Positions 9,807 to 11,746 of a DNA stretch of 11,746 bases are shown one piece after another (within the stretch, counting starts at the first letter, position 1; each line of letters begins with the position of its first letter). A program made the translations under genes and the position numbers. The notes below the pieces were generated by a model. The model was not told where the DNA came from. It made no database searches and was given only the letters and a program-made list of their open reading frames with translations. Origin of the DNA: Caldifarciminota bacterium RBG_13_43_14 (GTDB lineage Bacteria; Hydrothermota; Tepidihabitantia; SM23-42); contig MEUM01000165.1 of NCBI GenBank assembly GCA_001771735.1, positions 1 to 11,746 on the forward strand. The letters are read 5' to 3'.

Positions 9807-11746
9807 ATAATCGGATTAAAAAGCTGCGCGCCAGAAGTTTAAAAGCTAAGCCAATGATCTCGCCCGAAAGAGCCGTTTTGGTTACTGATTTTTATCGGCG
9901 TGAAATAGCTAGGCATTCAAAGCCAGTTGAGCGCGCCCTAACGTTCAGATATATACTGATGAACAAAAAAATATACATTGATCCGGATGAACTGATCGTT
10001 GGTGAACGGGGACCATCGCCGAAAGCAACTCCTACCTATCCGGAAGTCTGCATACATAGTTTAAAGGATTTGGATATTCTTAATTCAAGAAAAAAAGTTT
10101 TCTTTAAGGTAAGCGCAGAAACGAGAAAGATATACAAAGAACAGATAATACCGTTCTGGCACGGTCGCTCAATGCGGGATCGTATATTCAGAGAAATGGA
10201 CTTAAAATGGCTGGATGCTTACAACGCTGGAGTTTTCACTGAATTCATGGAACAGCGGACACCCGGTCATACGGTACTTGATGATAAGATTTATCATTAT
10301 GGATTTTTCGATTTTAAAGAGCATATATTGAAGAAAATAGATGAATTGGATTTTTATAATGATAATGAAGTATTAGCCAAGCGCGAGGAGCTGACCGCGA
10401 TGGCGATCGCAGTCGATGCGCTGACCGATTTCTCGGTTCGGCATGCGGTGATTTTAAGAAAATTAAGCCGATCGGCGGTCAATCCCGAGCGCCGCCAAGA
10501 ACTTCGGCAAATGGCAGAAATATGTGAAAGGGTGCCGGCCCATAGACCAAATACCTTCTGGGAAGCACTGCAGTATTATTGGCTCGTTCATCTTGGCGTT
10601 ATTACTGAATTCAATACCTGGGATTCATTCAATCCCGGTCGTCTTGATCAGCATCTTTATCCTTTTTACAAGCGCGATATCAAAAGAGGTATATTGACCC
10701 GGGAAAAAGCCCGCGAGTTGCTCCAGTCATTCTGGATAAAATTCAATAATCAACCGGCTCCGCCAAAAGTGGGGGTGACCGCTCAAGAAAGCAATACCTA
10801 TACTGATTTCTGCTTGATAAATCTTGGCGGTTTGAAACCCAATGGTTCGAACGCAGTCAATGAACTCTCTTATTTGATCCTGGATGTTATTGAGGAAATG
10901 CGTCTTTTACAGCCAAGCTCAATGGTGCAGATCAGCCGGAAGACCCCGGATGATTTTCTGAAAAGAGCCTTGAGGATCGTTAAGACCGGATTCGGTCAGC
11001 CGTCGATATTCAATACCGAAACGATCATAAATGAATTAAGGCGCCAGGGCAAGTCGCTTATCGATTCACGTAACGGGGGCGCGAGTGGCTGTGTTGAATC
11101 CGGTGCCTTTGGCAAGGAAAGCTATATACTTACCGGCTATTTCAATCTGGTAAAAGTGCTTGAGCTCACCTTGAATAACGGATTTGATCCGTTGAAAAAG
11201 AAATGCATCGGTATTCCAACCGGTGATCCGCGTAAATTTAAGAATCATGCGCAACTTGTCCGGGCATTTCAGCGCCAACTCGATCATTTTACTGATATTA
11301 AGATCAAGGGCAATATGATTATTGAGCGATTATACGCCCGGTATTTACCGGCACCGTTCCTCTCGATATTAATAAATGACTGCATTAAAAAGGGCAAGGA
11401 TTACCATAATGGCGGTGCTCGATACAATTCGTCTTATATTCAGGGCGTCGGTATTGGCAGTATTACTGATTGTCTGACCTCGATCAAGTATAATATTTTT
11501 GACCGTAAACGGATATCGATGCGGGGCTTGCTTAAAGCTATAAAAAATGATTTTCGCAAAGCGGCAAAGCTACAGGCAGTTTTAATCGATGAGACGCCAA
11601 AATACGGCAATGATGATGATTATGCTGATATGGAAGCGGTAAAGGTATTCGAAATATTCTTCACCGCCGTCGATGGTCGACCGAATACCAAGGGCGGACA
11701 TTTTCGTATCAATCTTCTGCCCACGACCGTCCACGTATATTTCGGT
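9803..11746 (+). CDS. hypD: trans-4-hydroxy-L-proline dehydratase, glycyl radical enzyme (3' end outside window)
   Basis: 648 codons are visible with no stop; the family is about 790 residues, so roughly 140 are missing, including the glycyl-radical loop (RVAGY type). HypD dehydrates trans-4-hydroxyproline to pyrroline-5-carboxylate in anaerobes. Visible marks: PKATPTYPE, MEQRTPGHTV (His156), FNNQPAPPKVG, ESNTYTDF (Ser330, Asp335, Phe336), the thiyl cysteine loop GGASGCVESGAFGKE with Cys430 and base Glu432, LTGY (Tyr446), GGARYN, TPKYGNDDDYAD and LPTTVHVYFG. From memory, C. difficile HypD uses His160, Ser334, Asp339, Phe340, Cys434, Glu436 and Tyr450; every one is matched here at a constant offset of -4, which separates it well from choline lyase or glycerol dehydratase. 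Starts with ATGA overlap of the activase gene. A proC reductase gene, often a neighbour, would have to lie outside. Do not confuse with the hydrogenase-maturation protein of the same name. Confidence 0.87.
   Translation, partial: MNNRIKKLRARSLKAKPMISPERAVLVTDFYRREIARHSKPVERALTFRYILMNKKIYIDPDELIVGERGPSPKATPTYPEVCIHSLKDLDILNSRKKVFFKVSAETRKIYKEQIIPFWHGRSMRDRIFREMDLKWLDAYNAGVFTEFMEQRTPGHTVLDDKIYHYGFFDFKEHILKKIDELDFYNDNEVLAKREELTAMAIAVDALTDFSVRHAVILRKLSRSAVNPERRQELRQMAEICERVPAHRPNTFWEALQYYWLVHLGVITEFNTWDSFNPGRLDQHLYPFYKRDIKRGILTREKARELLQSFWIKFNNQPAPPKVGVTAQESNTYTDFCLINLGGLKPNGSNAVNELSYLILDVIEEMRLLQPSSMVQISRKTPDDFLKRALRIVKTGFGQPSIFNTETIINELRRQGKSLIDSRNGGASGCVESGAFGKESYILTGYFNLVKVLELTLNNGFDPLKKKCIGIPTGDPRKFKNHAQLVRAFQRQLDHFTDIKIKGNMIIERLYARYLPAPFLSILINDCIKKGKDYHNGGARYNSSYIQGVGIGSITDCLTSIKYNIFDRKRISMRGLLKAIKNDFRKAAKLQAVLIDETPKYGNDDDYADMEAVKVFEIFFTAVDGRPNTKGGHFRINLLPTTVHVYFG

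Noticed and set aside
11066..11287. 73-codon minus-strand frame inside hypD
   Set aside because: It is antisense to the thiyl-cysteine loop region of a well-conserved enzyme, with no supporting signal.

Overview
The window looks like a piece of a bacterial chromosome from an uncultured, probably anaerobic lineage. The clues are a secreted beta-propeller protein with a C-terminal type IX secretion (Por/T9SS type A) sorting domain, an archaeal-type ATP-dependent DNA ligase, oxygen-sensitive glycyl-radical and radical-SAM enzymes, and a DUF6125-like protein. Together these fit an FCB-related or candidate-phylum bacterium (candidate division WOR-3 is my guess, from recall, not proven). Genes are densely packed, no gap exceeds 130 bp, and I see no rRNA, tRNA, CRISPR array or complete insertion sequence.

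Layout. 2-1450 (+): C-terminal two thirds of a Clp/Hsp100 ATPase with a short ClpC-type middle domain but a ClpB-like D2 lacking a visible ClpP-docking tripeptide. 1532-3986 (+): a squalene-cyclase-like alpha/alpha-toroid protein overlapping by 11 bp an ATP-dependent DNA ligase. 4040-5287 (-): secreted Asp-box (BNR) propeller protein. It is divergent from 5415-5747 (+), a small ArsR-type winged-helix regulator. 5818-6534 (+): O6-alkylguanine-DNA alkyltransferase. 8876-6553 (-): a three-gene operon of a Nudix hydrolase fused to aspartate 1-decarboxylase (PanD), a COG0731-like radical SAM protein with a C-terminal winged helix, and a cysteine-rich DUF6125-like protein. 8997-11746 (+): a glycyl-radical activase overlapping (ATGA) a trans-4-hydroxy-L-proline dehydratase (HypD) gene that runs off the window.

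Two observations stand out. First, the alkyltransferase gene carries a 111-bp palindromic element (5911-6021) with 10-bp terminal inverted repeats, internal hairpins and flanking 6-bp direct repeats (ATAAAT). Element plus duplication is 117 bp (39 codons), so the reading frame survives. Removing it restores a normal N-terminal alkyltransferase strand (...FNTKIN-SPIGR...). This reads as a small transposable or palindromic element domesticated inside a protein, like the Rickettsia palindromic elements. Second, the Nudix-PanD fusion keeps the Gly-Ser self-cleavage site, so maturation would release a pyruvoyl alpha chain and leave the Nudix domain attached to the beta chain.

Working together: HypD and its activase would dehydrate hydroxyproline to pyrroline-5-carboxylate; no reductase is visible in the window. 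The PanD module would supply beta-alanine for pantothenate/CoA. The ligase and alkyltransferase are DNA-maintenance genes, but in separate transcription units. Functional links between the other neighbours are inference only.
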